This document shows positions 53,559 through 63,330 of a DNA stretch of 64,000 nt, piece by piece. The notes under the pieces are model-generated. The model searched no databases and had not been told where the DNA came from. It saw only the letters and a list, made by a program, of their open reading frames with translations. This DNA is from Phocoena phocoena (taxonomy: Eukaryota; Chordata; Mammalia; Artiodactyla; Phocoenidae). The DNA is taken from NCBI RefSeq assembly GCF_963924675.1, contig NW_027077402.1, positions 1,550,001 through 1,614,000 of the forward strand. Reading direction: 5' to 3'. The first letter of the stretch is position 1, and the number at the start of each line of letters is the position of its first letter. The translations under genes and the position numbers were made by a program.

Positions 53559-53570
53559 GCACGGGCAAAT
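53559..53570. repeat. Target-site duplication, left copy, of the antisense L1
   Basis: GCACGGGCAAAT immediately precedes the T-rich start of the L1. GCATGGGCAATT at 54,242-54,253 follows it (10 of 12 positions match). Core satellite has a single GCACGGGCAAAT at this offset, so the duplication came with the insertion. Confidence 0.75.
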
Positions 53571-54241
53571 ATTTTTTTTAACATCTTTATTGGGGTATAA
53601 TTGCTTTACAATGGTGTGTTAGTTTTTGCTTTATAACAAAGTGAATCAGCTATACATATACATATGCTCCCTGTGTCTTCCCTCTTGTGTCTCCCTCCCT
53701 CCCTCTCTCCCCCTTCCACCCCTCCAGGCTGTCCCAACGCCCCGAGCTAATATCCCTGTGCCTTGCGGCTGCTTCCCCCTTGCTATCTACCTTACTACAT
53801 TTGTTAGTGTGTATATGTCCATGACTCTCTCTCGCCCTGTCAAAACTCACCATTCCCCCTCCCCATATCCTCAATTCCGTTCTCCAGTAGGTCTGCGCCT
53901 CTATTCCTGTCTTATCCCTAGGTTCTTCATGACATTTTTTTCCTTTAAATTCCATATATATGTGTTAGCATACGCTATTTGTCTTTTTCTTTCTGACTTA
54001 CTTCACTCTGTATGACAGACTCTAGGTCTATCCATCTCATTACAAATAACTCAGTTTCATTTCTTTTTAGGGCTGAGTAATATTCCATTGTGTATATGTG
54101 CCACATCTTCTTTATCCATTCGTCCGATGATGGGTGCTTAGGTTCTTTCCATCTCCGGGCTATTGTAAATAGAGCTGCAATGAACATTTTGGTACATGAC
54201 TCTTTTTGAATTTTGGTTTTCTCAGGGTATATGCCCAGTAT
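53571..54241 (-). mobile_element. L1 (LINE-1) 3' end, antisense, 5'-truncated
   Basis: About 670 bp. Read on the minus strand it holds the C-terminal end of ORF2 (53,975-54,187: FIAALFTIARRW, WIKKMWHIYTMEYYSALKR, ESVIQSEVSQKEKDK), then a 3' untranslated region with a purine-rich tract (pyrimidine-rich on the plus strand, 53,686-53,728), and a short A tail seen as T at 53,572-53,579. Truncated at the CTACTGGGCATAT region of ORF2. Sequence type fits cetartiodactyl L1. Flanked by a ~12-bp target-site duplication; inserted into satellite unit 30. Confidence 0.9.
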
Positions 54242-54601
54242 GCATGGGCAATTTTAACACTCATTTCCCAACAGGAAAAGGAATTAACCAAAGACTCAGC
54301 ATGCCGTGCTGGAACAAGATTAGGGCCTGAAGCAATCCTGCGGTTTTGTGGCCAGCTCACAAGAAAGCGAGTTGAGGAAAGGAGCTCAGGGGCACTGTCA
54401 TTCACATACCTGCAGACTTATAAATGACAGAAATCGTACAAAAATATATTGAATTAAGGCTGCGAAGAGGACTTGAAAGTGGGGCAGAATTGCTGGAATC
54501 CGATTTCAGGAGGTAGACGTGAATTGCTCTGAAAGCATAAGAGAAGTGGCAGAACCTCGTCAATGAAGCACTTGGCCAAAAAGGGCATATGCATTTTTTC
54601 C
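54242..54601 (+). repeat. Satellite unit 30, right part (ends inside the palindrome)
   Basis: Satellite resumes after the L1 with GCATGGGCAATT and runs to CATTTTTTCC at 54,601. It stops a few bases before the palindrome centre, where the GC-rich array begins. The junction shares two bases (CC) with the incoming repeat. Confidence 0.88.
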
Positions 54602-57600
54602 AGGGCCATCATTCACGGAAGTAGGAGGCTCCCAGCATGCTCCAGTGGCCAACTGAGGGCCCACGTCGCCAAGGCGATGTGAGCTAGCCAGGCAGGAGTG
54701 ACCTGACATCAGAGGGCCCACCTCACAGAATGGTAGGGAACCCAGCCAGGATCAGACTCTCCCCAGAGGGCCCACATCACCAAGGTGATGGGAACCAGGC
54801 AGGAGTGTCCTCACACCCATGGGGCCACATCATCAAAAGTTGAGGTACCTAGCACATGTGGCCTCAAACCAGAGGACCCACATCACCATGGGTTTCGGAG
54901 TGAGGCAGGCAGGATTAACCTCACAACACATGTCCCATTGTATACAAAAGGTGTGGAAACCAGCAGTTGGATCTTCCTAGCAGGCGGCCCAGAGCACTGA
55001 GGCTATGAGATCCAGGCCGGCATGAACTCACAACAGAGGGCCCTCATTGTGATTCTGTAAGCAACCCAGCCGTTGTGACCTCAGAGCAGAAGGCCCACAT
55101 CCCCATGGGGAAGGGAAACAAGCAGGAGTGTCATCACAAGAGTGGGCACACATGAAAAAATGTGGGGAGCCCAGCAATTAGTGCCTGATGCCAGAGGGCC
55201 CTCATCACCGAGGGGCGGTGGCTCCCAGCCAGCTCCGACTGCTACCAGAGGGGCGACGTCGCCAATGCGGAGTGCGACAACCAGGCAGGAGTGACCTCAG
55301 AGCAGAGGGTCAACCTCACAGAAGTGTGAAGAACTAAAGAGGATCAGATTCTCACCAGAGGGCCCACATCACCAAGGGAATGGGAACCAGGCAGGAGTGT
55401 CCTCACACTAGTGGGGCCACATCACCGAAAAGTGAGGGACCCAGCACACGTGGCCTCAAACCAGAGGACACACATCACAAGGGAGCTGGGATTGAGGCAG
55501 GCAGGAGGAGCCTCAAAACAGAGGGACCATAGAATTAAAGAGGTGAAGAATCCCGCAGTTGGAACCTCCCAGCAGGCGGCCAGGAGCAGCGAGACTATGG
55601 GATCCAGGCCGGAGTGATCTCACACCAGAGGGCCGTCATCATGAAACTGTGAGCAACCTAGGCGTTGGGATCTCAGAGCAGAAGGCCCACATTCCCATGG
55701 GGTTGGGAACCTGTCAGAAGTGTACTCGCACCACAGGGCACACATCAGAGAATTTAGGGAACCCAGGAGTTAGGGCCTGACGCCAGAGGGCCCTCATTAC
55801 CAAGGGGAGGAGACTCCAATCAGGCACCAACACCCAACTGAGGTCCCACGTCGCCAAGGTGACGTGTGACAGCCAGGTAGGAGTGACCTCACCGCAGAGG
55901 GCCTACCTCACAGAAGGGTGAGGAACACAGCCAGGATAAGACTCTCACCAGAGGGCCCACATCACCAAGGTGATCAGAACCAGGCAGGAGAGTCTTCACA
56001 CCAGTGTGGCCACATCATAGAAAGGTGAGGAACCCAGCACATGTGGCCTAAACCAGAAGACCCACATCTCCAAGGGGCTCGGAATGAGGCAGGCAGGAGT
56101 AGCCTCACAACACAGGGCCCATAGAATAAAAAAGCTGAGGAATCCAGCAATGGGAACCTCCCAGCAGGCGGCCAAGAGCACCAAGTCTATGCGATTCAGG
56201 CCGCAGTAAACTCACAGCAGAGGGTCCACATCATGAAACTGCGAGCAACCCAGCCATTTGGACCTCAGAGCAGAAGGTCCACATCCCCAAGGTGTTGGGA
56301 GCATGGCAGGAGTGTCCTCGCACCACTTAGCACATATCAGAAAATGTGGGTACCCAGCAGTTAGGGCCTGACGCCAGAGGGCCCTCATCACTGAGGGGAG
56401 GAGGCTCCCAGCATGTTCCAACTACTACAAGAGGGCCCACGTCGCCAAGGCGGGGTGTGCCAGCCAGGCAGGAGTGACCTCACAGCAGACGGCCCACCTC
56501 AAAGAAGTGTGAGGAACCCAACCAGGATCAGACTCTCACCAGAGGGCCCATATCACCAAGGGGACGGGAACCAGGCACGAGTGTCCTCACACCAGTGGGG
56601 CCACATCACTAAAAGATGAGGAAACTGGCACATGTGGCCACAAACCAGAGGACCTACATCACCAAGGGGCTGGGAGTGACACAGGCAGGAGGAGCCTCCC
56701 AACACAGGGCCCAAAGAATAAAAAAGGTGAGGAACCCAGCAGTTGGAACTTCCCAGCAGGCGGCCCAGAGTACAGAGGCTATGGGATCTAGGAATGAGTG
56801 AACTAACACCAGAGAGCTAACATCAGGAAACTGTGAGCAACCCAGTCGTTGGAACCTCAGAGCAGAAGGCCCATATCGCCATGGGGATGGGAACATTTCA
56901 CGAGTGTCCTGGCATCACTGGGCTCACATCAGAAAACCTGGGGAGCCCAGCAGTTAGAGCCTGACGCCAGAGGGACCTCATCACCGAGGACAGGAGTCTC
57001 CAAAAGGATCCAACTGCCACCAGAGGGCCGACGTCACCAAGGCAATGGGAGCAAGCCAGGCAGGAGTTACCTCAGAGCACAGGGCCCACCTCACAGAACG
57101 GTAAGGAACCCAGCCAGGATCAGACTCTCACCAGAGGGGCCACATCACCAAGGGGCTGGGAAACAGGCACGAGTGTCCTCACACCATTGGGGCCACATCA
57201 TCGAAAGGTGAGGGACCCAGCACACGTGGCCTCACACCAGAGGACACACATCACAACGGGGCTGGGATTGAGGCAGGCAGGAGGAGCCTCAAAACAGAGG
57301 GCCCATAGAATAAAAAAGGTGAGGAATCCCGCAGTTGGAACCTCCCAGCAGGCGCCCAGGAGCAGCAAGCCTATGGGATCTAGGCCGGAATGAATGCACA
57401 TCAGAGGGCCCTCATCATGAAACTGTGAGCACCCCAGCCGTTGGGACCTCAGAGCAGAAGGCCCAAATTCCCATGGGGTTGGGAACCTGACAGGAGTGTA
57501 CTCGCACCACAGGTCGCACATCTGCAAATTTTGGGAGCCCAGGAGTTAGGGTCTGACGCAAGAGGGCCCTCATTACCGAGGGACGGAGACTCGCAGCAGA

Positions 57601-59963
57601 CACCAACTCCCAACTGAGGGCCCACGTCACCAAGGTGATGTGTGCCAGCCAGGCAGGAGTGACCTCACCGCAGAGAGCCTACCTCACAGAAGGGTGAGGA
57701 AACCAGCCAGGATAAGACTCTCACCAGAGGGCCCACATCACCAAGGGGATCGGAACCAGGCAGGAGGGTCCTCACACCAGTGTGGCCACATTATAGAAAG
57801 GTGAGGAACCCAGAACATGTGGCCTAAAACAGGGGACCCACATCTCCAAGGGGCTAGGAGTGAGGCAAGCAGGAGTATCCTCACAAAACAGAGCCCACAG
57901 AATAAAAGTTGTGAGGAATCCAGCAGTTGGAACCAGCCAGTAGGCCGCCCAGAGCACAGAGTCTATGGGATCCAGGCCACAGCAAACTCACAGCAGAGGT
58001 CCCACATCATGAAACTGTGAGCAACCCAGCGGATGGGACCTCAGAGCAGAAGGCCCACATCCCTATGGGGATGGGAACCTGACAGGAGTGTCCTCGGCCC
58101 ACTTCCACGAATCAGAAAATGTGGGAACCCAGCAGTTAGGACCTGAGGCCAGAGGACCCTCATCACCGAGGGGAGGAGGCTCCCAGCAGGCTCTAACTGC
58201 CACCATAAGGCCGATGTCACCAAGGCGGGGTGTGCCAACCAGGCAGGAGTGACCTCAGAGCAGAAAGCCCACCTCACAGAAGTGTGAGGAACCCAACAAG
58301 GATCAGACTGTCACCAGAGGGCCAACATCACCAAGGGAATGGGAACCAGGCAGGAGTGTCCTCACACCAGTGGGGCTACATCACCATAATTTGAGGGACC
58401 CAGCACACGTGGCCTCAAACCTGAGGACACACATCACCAAGGGGCTGGGAGTGAGGCAGGCCAGAGGATCCTCAAAACAGAGGGACCATAGAATAAAAAA
58501 GGTGAGGAATCCCACAGTTGGAACCTCCGGCAGGCAGCCAGGAGCAGCGAGGCTATGGGATCTAGGCAGGAGTGAACTCACACCAGAGGGCCCTCATCAT
58601 GAAACTGTGAGCAACACAGCCGTTGGGACCTCAGAGCAGAAGGCTCACATCCCCATGGGGATGGGAACCTGGCAGGAGTGTCCTTGCACCACTTAGCACG
58701 AATCAGAAAATGTGGGAACCCAGCAGTTAGGGCCTGAGGCCAGAGGGCCCTCATCACTGAGGGGAGGAGGCTCCCAGCAGGCTCCAACTGCCACCATATG
58801 GCCGACGTTGCCAAGGCGGGGTGTGCCAGCCAGGCAGGAGTGACCTCAGAGCAGAGGGCCCACCTCACAGAAGGGTGAGGAACCTAACCAGGATCAGACT
58901 CTCACCAGAGGGCCAACATCACCAAGGTGATGGGAACCAGGCAAGACTGTCCTAACAGCAGTGGGGCCAACATCACCAAGGGAATGGGAACCAGGCAAGA
59001 GTGTCCTCACACCAGTGTGGCCACATTATAGAAAGGTGAGGAACACAGCACATGTGGCCTCAAACAAGGGGACACACATCACGAAGGGGCTGGGAGTGAG
59101 GCATGCAGGAGGAGACGCACAACCGAGGGCCCATAGAATAAAAAAGGTGAGGAATCGAGAAGTTGGAAACTCCAAGCTGGAGGCCCAGAGCACTGACACT
59201 ATGGGATACAGGCCAGAGTGAACACACAGCAAAGGGCCCACATCATGAAACTGTGAGCAACCCAGCAGTTGGGACCACAGAACAGAAGTTCCACATGCCC
59301 ATGGGGATGGGAACCTGGCAGGAGTGACTCGCACCACTGGGCACACATCAGAAAATGTGTGGAGCCCAGCACTTAGGGCCTGACACCAGAAGGCCCTCAT
59401 CACTGAGGGGAGGAGGCCCCAGCACACTCCAACTGCCACCAGAGGGTCCACATCGCCAAGGCGACGTGCGCCAGCCAGGCAGGATTGACCTCACAGCAGA
59501 GGGCCCACATCATGAAAGTGTGAGCAACCCAGCCGTTAGGACCTCAGAACAGAAGGCCCACACGCTCATGAGGATGGGAACCTGGCAGGAGTGCCCTCGT
59601 ACCACTTAGCACGTATCAGAAAATGTGGGAACCCCGCCATTAGGGTCTGACGCCAGAGGGCCTCATCACCGCGGGAAGGAGGCTCCCAGCAGGCTCCAAC
59701 TGCCACCAGGGTGCCGAAGTCAACAAGGCGGGTTGTGCCAGCCAGGCAGGAGTGACCTCAGAGAAGAGGGCTCACCTCACGGATGTGTGAGGAACCCAAC
59801 CAGGATCAGAGTCTCACCAGAGGGCCCACATCACCAAGGGGATGGGAACCAGGCAGGAGTGTCCACACACCAGTGGGGCCACATCATCAAAAGATGAGGA
59901 ACCCATCACATATGGCCTCAAACCTGAGGACATACATCACCATGTGGCTGGGAGTGAGGCAGG
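54602..59963 (+). repeat. GC-rich ~54-bp repeat array in 11-member ~592-bp higher-order units
   Basis: Basic unit ~54 bp (49-59), approximately CAGAGGGCCCACATCACC, AAGGGGATGGGAACCAGGCA, GGAGTGTCCTCACAC in succession. Eleven distinguishable members recur in fixed order. Member 1 starts at 54,765, 55,357, 55,950, 56,541, 57,133, 57,726, 58,316, 58,907 and 59,819, i.e. steps of 590-593 bp except the eighth (912). The array opens mid-unit with members 9-11 and closes within member 3. Many frames stay open because 54 is a multiple of three; I see no real gene. I do not recognise the family. Both borders abut common satellite in the same orientation. Confidence 0.9.
58907..59818 (+). repeat. Enlarged 17-member higher-order unit within the 54-bp array
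   Basis: 912 bp instead of ~592. Member order read from sequence is 1, 1', 2, 3, 4, 5, 6, 7, 8, 9, 10, 6, 7, 8, 9, 10, 11. So member 1 is duplicated (GGGAATGGGAACCAGGCAAG copy near 58,979) and members 6-10 occur twice. This is the pattern expected from unequal exchange out of register by whole members. Confidence 0.8.
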
Positions 59964-60329
59964 TATCTGGAGGGGCACATTTAACTCTAATTTCCCACCA
60001 GGAAGAGGAATTAACCAAAGGCTCAGAGTGCCGTGCTGGACCCTGATTATGGCCTGAAGCAAACCTGCAGTTTTGTGGCCAGCTTACAAGGAAGCGAGTT
60101 AAGAAAGGAGCTCAGGGGCACTGTAATTCACAAACCTGCAGAGATAAATGACAGCTATTGGCAAAAATATATCGAAGTAAGTCTGCAAAGAGGACTTGAA
60201 AACGAGGCAGAATTGCAGGAATCATATTTCAAGAGGTAGATTGGAATTGCATTTAAAGCATATGAAAAGCGGCAGATCTTTGACAGTGATGCACATGGAC
60301 AAAAAGTGCGTATACATTTTTCCTGAATA
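59961..60329 (+). repeat. Satellite, diverged partial unit right of the GC-rich array
   Basis: Resumes at the offset equivalent to the L1 insertion point (GGCACATTTAACTC for GGGCAAATGTAACGC) and runs to a degraded palindrome (60,294-60,365, centre 60,329). It corresponds to 54,242-54,601, so ~355 bp of the unit are present on both sides of the array. GCCGTGCTGGA is shared by the two copies but absent from core units. Confidence 0.85.
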
Positions 60330-61084
60330 TATTCAGGAAAAAACGCATATGAACATTTTGGCCAACCAAGCACTCCAGCAATGGAAATCCACACTACAAT
60401 GAAGTCACATTTCCCATTCGTCAAAAAGGCCATCTGAATAAAGTGTAAAAACCAGAAACACAGGACAGGCCATGGAGAACAGGGAGCCGTGTTATGCTGA
60501 TGGGCGGGATGTAAATTGCCAACAGACACTCTGGAGATGTTCATGGTGTATCCTGAAACATCTAAAAAACAAAGCTACAGAGCCTAGGGCACTTCCACTT
60601 TTGGCCCTATAGCTTAGGAAAATTAAAATCAACAAGACACAGCCAACACAAAATTTAGGGCTGCTGTGTTTACAAGAACCTCGAGTCCAGTACAAATTAA
60701 ATATCCCAGAAAGAAAAAAATGGATAAAGAAGTTGTGCTACTTACGTACAACGGAATATCACTCAGCAGTGAAATCAATGTCATCAGGCCTGTAGCAGCA
60801 AATTGAGTGGATTTAATTATGATGATTCTAAGAGAAATATATCACACAAAGAAAGATAATTATCATAAGATATCACTAATAGAGGGAGTGTAAACTTGGC
60901 TACACATAAACTGAATTACAAAACCGAACAGAGTCTCACATTTAGATAAAAACCTTATGCTTGCTTAAGGGGAAAGTTGAGTTGGGCTGCTGTATAAAAA
61001 CAGATTGAAATTAGCACACATACCATTCCATAAGCCAAATACGTAATAAACAAGACCTACTCTTTGCTCAACGAAATAGACTCA
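60330..61084 (+). repeat. Satellite, last and most diverged partial unit
   Basis: Begins at the palindrome centre and includes the L1-derived half (ATGGATAAAGAAGTTGTG at 60,719). It breaks off at CAACGAAATAGACTCA, within the L1-derived 3' untranslated part. It has many indels and substitutions compared with the core. No satellite follows within the window. Confidence 0.85.
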
Positions 61085-61821
61085 TCCATGGTGTATCACC
61101 TCACACCTATTAGAATGGGCATCATCAGAAAATCTACAAACAACAAATGCTGGAAACGGTGTGGAGATAAGGAATCCTCTTCCACTATTGTTGGGAACGT
61201 AAATTGATACAGTCACTGTGGAGAACATTATGGAGTTTCTTATAAAACTAAGAATAGAATTACCATATGATACAGCAATCCCTCTACTGGGCATATACCC
61301 AGACAAAACCATAAATCAAAAAGAGACATTCACCACAATGTTCATTGCATCACTATTTACACTATCCAGGAAATGGAAGCAACCTAAATGCCCACAGACA
61401 GACGAATGCATAAAGATGTGGTACATATATAAAATGGAATATTACTAGGCCATAAAAAGGAATGAAATTGGGACATTTGTAGAGACGTTGATGGATCTAG
61501 AGACTGTCATACAGAGTGAAGTAAGTCAGAAAGAGAAAAACAAATCTTGTATATTAATGCATATATGTGGAACCTAGAAAAATTGTACAGATGAACCGTT
61601 TTGCAAGGCAGAAATAGAGCAATACATGTATACAACAAACGTATGGACAACAAGGGGGGAAAGCTGTTGGGGATGGTGGTGGGAGGAGTTGAGATATTGG
61701 GATTGGTATGTATACATTTATATGTATAAAGTAGATAACCAAAAACAACCTACTGTATAAAAATATAAAATTAAATTCAAAATAAAAAAATAAAATTAAA
61801 AAAAGTAAAACAGAAAAAAAA
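61085..61821 (+). mobile_element. L1 (LINE-1) 3' end, sense, 5'-truncated
   Basis: Starts at GGTGTATCACCTCACACC, an ORF2 C-terminal region. The translated frame at 61,218-61,448 shows LPYDTAIPLLGIYP, FIASLFTLSRKWKQPKCP and MWYIYKMEYY, then a stop. Later L1 sequence (GTCATACAGAGTGAAGTAAG near 61,507) is present, and the 3' end is an A-rich tail (about 61,757-61,821). Frame breaks make it a dead copy. No clear target-site duplication was found, and its 5' edge coincides with the end of the satellite. Confidence 0.9.
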
Positions 61822-63110
61822 TTCTTCCCTTCACATACATGTATTTATATGAATAAATTATTTCCATGCTTATATCTGTAAATACACAAAAGAGGAATAA
61901 AATCTACCTTGAACCAAAAACGAAAAAAAGATAAAAAAGAACAGAACCCACCAGTTACACAGAGGAAAACCGTTTCAGGGCACTTGCTCCAATTGCAAAC
62001 AATTCTGAAGTTGGTCAGTGGTGGGGAATCATCTCCCATTCAGCCAGCATGCTCCTCGCAACAAGCGTCCTCACTGCAAAGCTGGTGGACCGTGCCGAGG
62101 TATCTGTGAGTAAACGTGGGCCGAGCCCCAGGCCAGCTGCTGCTGAAATGTTCCCACCCTTCCAAGGCTAAACACCTGAATATGTACAAGGACTTGAAAA
62201 CCTAGAGGAAGGGCCATGGAGCCACATGAGGGACAGCATGCCAGCCGACTTGGTGCCTGCAGGCCAGCCAGGATGGTCCTGGCCCTGGGTGCTCTTCTGG
62301 AAGCTCTCCATTTCCCTGCCTGAGATACCCCTGCTGTCCCGGCCCCCACTGCTTTCTTCCTTCCTCACCTGTGCCCAGGGAGAAATTCCAGCGGCAGGTG
62401 TGGGTGACACATCCTCTTCTTTAGCAGGTAGCATCTTGGCAACTGCTGCAGAAAGTCCAGCAGAGCCCCACTCACACTGGGACACCCACAAAGCCGTGGC
62501 CTCTCACTCCCTCCCACCAGCCCAGCCCCGAGACTGCGGACAGGGCAGAGAAAATGGCGTCAGGCACAGCTGCAGGGGCTCTTGCTGCCTGGAGCGGTGT
62601 TTATATTGATCTCAACCCAGGCACACCTGGGGAGGGCTGGCCGGCACGGTCAGGCTTCCCAAGCCAGCCAATAATCACCCCTCAGGGGCTCACAGTTGCT
62701 GAAAATGGAACTTGCTGAATTGGCCAGGTCCAAGGAACAGGTGTGGGCTCCTGAGAGTCAGGATAGACAAGGGGCTGCAGCTCTGGCTTGTTTTCTAATT
62801 ATATTATCTGGCCCATGAGTGGGAGACAACTTCAAGAAAACCCTCTCCTAATGAGAGGAACCCAGGAGTCAGGGAGAGGAGGGGTGGGTGGTGGTTGGAG
62901 ACAGAGGCCTGGTGCCCCGGGTGCAGTGGAAGTCTCTGGAAGACCAGGTGGAGGAGGCCGCACAGAGTGATGCCCAGGGTCACAGACCTGTCAGAGCTGC
63001 TGTTTGTTAGTTCAAGTCCTGCTCTGAGGTGCTCTGTGTCAGATCTGAGCGACAGGTGAGCTGGGAGTGCTCTGCAATGAGGGCTATGTGCACGGTTCCT
63101 GTGTGCCCAG
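61822..63110. other. Unassigned, apparently single-copy sequence
   Basis: Not satellite. The first ~200 bp are AT-rich; from about 62,000 the sequence is GC-richer with short homopolymers. Open frames exist (62,226-62,609 plus; 62,168-62,491 minus), but none shows a recognisable domain, repeated copy or splice pattern I can defend. I looked for SINE promoter boxes, tRNA-like ends and retroviral long-terminal-repeat ends and found none convincing. It could be ordinary intergenic DNA or an unrecognised old repeat, perhaps linked to the pol fragment downstream. Confidence 0.5.
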
Positions 63111-63330
63111 CCCTGCCAAGGTACCTGCAAGGGTAGCTCTGTATCCTGGGAGGGGCCTGACCACGGGAGCCCCATGGACTGCAGAGGACCTGCCCAGGGA
63201 ATCCCATATCCTGGGAGGGGCCTGAACACAAGAGCCCCGTGGGCTGGGGTGGGGGTAGGGTACCTGCCCAGGTGAGCTCCATATCCTGGGATTGGCCTGA
63301 CCTCGAGAGCCCCATGGGCTGCTGGAGTCC
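63110..63330 (+). repeat. Short minisatellite, three imperfect copies of ~65-80 bp
   Basis: The phrase TATCCTGGGAGGGGCCTGA, followed by ...GAGCCCCRTGGRCTG..., recurs starting near 63,142, 63,208 and 63,281 (third copy TATCCTGGGATTGGCCTGA). Spacer length differs between copies. It keeps a long minus-strand frame open (62,804-63,364), which I do not regard as a gene. Confidence 0.75.

Larger units (their letters stand above)
1..53570 (+). repeat. Tandem satellite array, 1,747-bp unit (common cetacean satellite type)
   Basis: The same ~1.75-kb sequence recurs head to tail with no change of orientation. Palindrome centres (last base of the left arm) are at 1490, 3247, 4995, 6742, 8489, 10239, 11986, 13733, 15487, 17242, 18989, 20735, 22482, 24229, 25983, 27730, 29476, 31223, 32969, 34716, 36463, 38209, 39956, 41708, 43455, 45202, 46948, 48689, 50439 and 52185. 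Spacings are 1,741-1,757 bp, most often 1,746-1,747. Length variation comes mainly from a C-tract and small indels. Known of the family, from memory: cetaceans share a ~1.75-kb satellite, shortened to ~1.58 kb in dolphins. Inferred: non-delphinid cetacean heterochromatin. Individual units are listed separately, cut at the palindrome centre. Confidence 0.93.
52186..53570 (+). repeat. Satellite unit 30, left part (diverged; split by an L1)
   Basis: Full-length unit in content (left part here plus 54,242-54,601), with far more substitutions than the core. At the class-defining site it mixes features of both classes (CACTTCCACTTATGG with CTACAGCTTAGGG), as expected for an older form. The L1-like frame is open at 52,264-52,650. 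Confidence 0.88.

Noticed and set aside
1..53570. Dozens of 60-90 codon frames on both strands, including the repeated 61-codon minus frame (e.g. 2075-2260) and 84-86 codon plus frames (e.g. 6073-6333).
   Set aside because: They recur because the satellite recurs, start at different places from unit to unit, and are broken by single changes in many copies. No domain is recognisable.
1..53570. CRISPR-like reading of the regular repeats.
   Set aside because: Repeats are 1.75 kb with no short spacers, and the surrounding mobile elements are mammalian.
1..53570. CENP-B box, which would suggest an active centromere satellite.
   Set aside because: The nearest candidate (TTCGAAAACAAAAC in the L1-derived end) lacks the required later CGGG, and I found no other match on either strand by eye.
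54602..59963. Numerous open frames in the GC-rich array, up to 141 codons (59,026-59,451 minus).
   Set aside because: The 54-bp repeat length is a multiple of three, so frames stay open by arithmetic. The translations are repetitive and differ by frame.
54602..61084. Telomeric TTAGGG repeats, as a sign of a chromosome end.
   Set aside because: No run of the hexamer occurs in the array or its borders.
62168..62609. Overlapping 107- and 127-codon frames on opposite strands in the unassigned region.
   Set aside because: No domain, no supported splice sites, no repeat family; overlapping open frames are common in GC-rich DNA.
61822..63110. Cetacean tRNA-derived SINE in the unassigned stretch.
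   Set aside because: No convincing A and B promoter boxes or the usual SINE body and A-rich tail.
61822..63110. Long terminal repeat of the downstream ERV fragment.
   Set aside because: No matching terminal TG...CA boundaries, primer-binding site or second copy could be located; the pol fragment lacks gag between.
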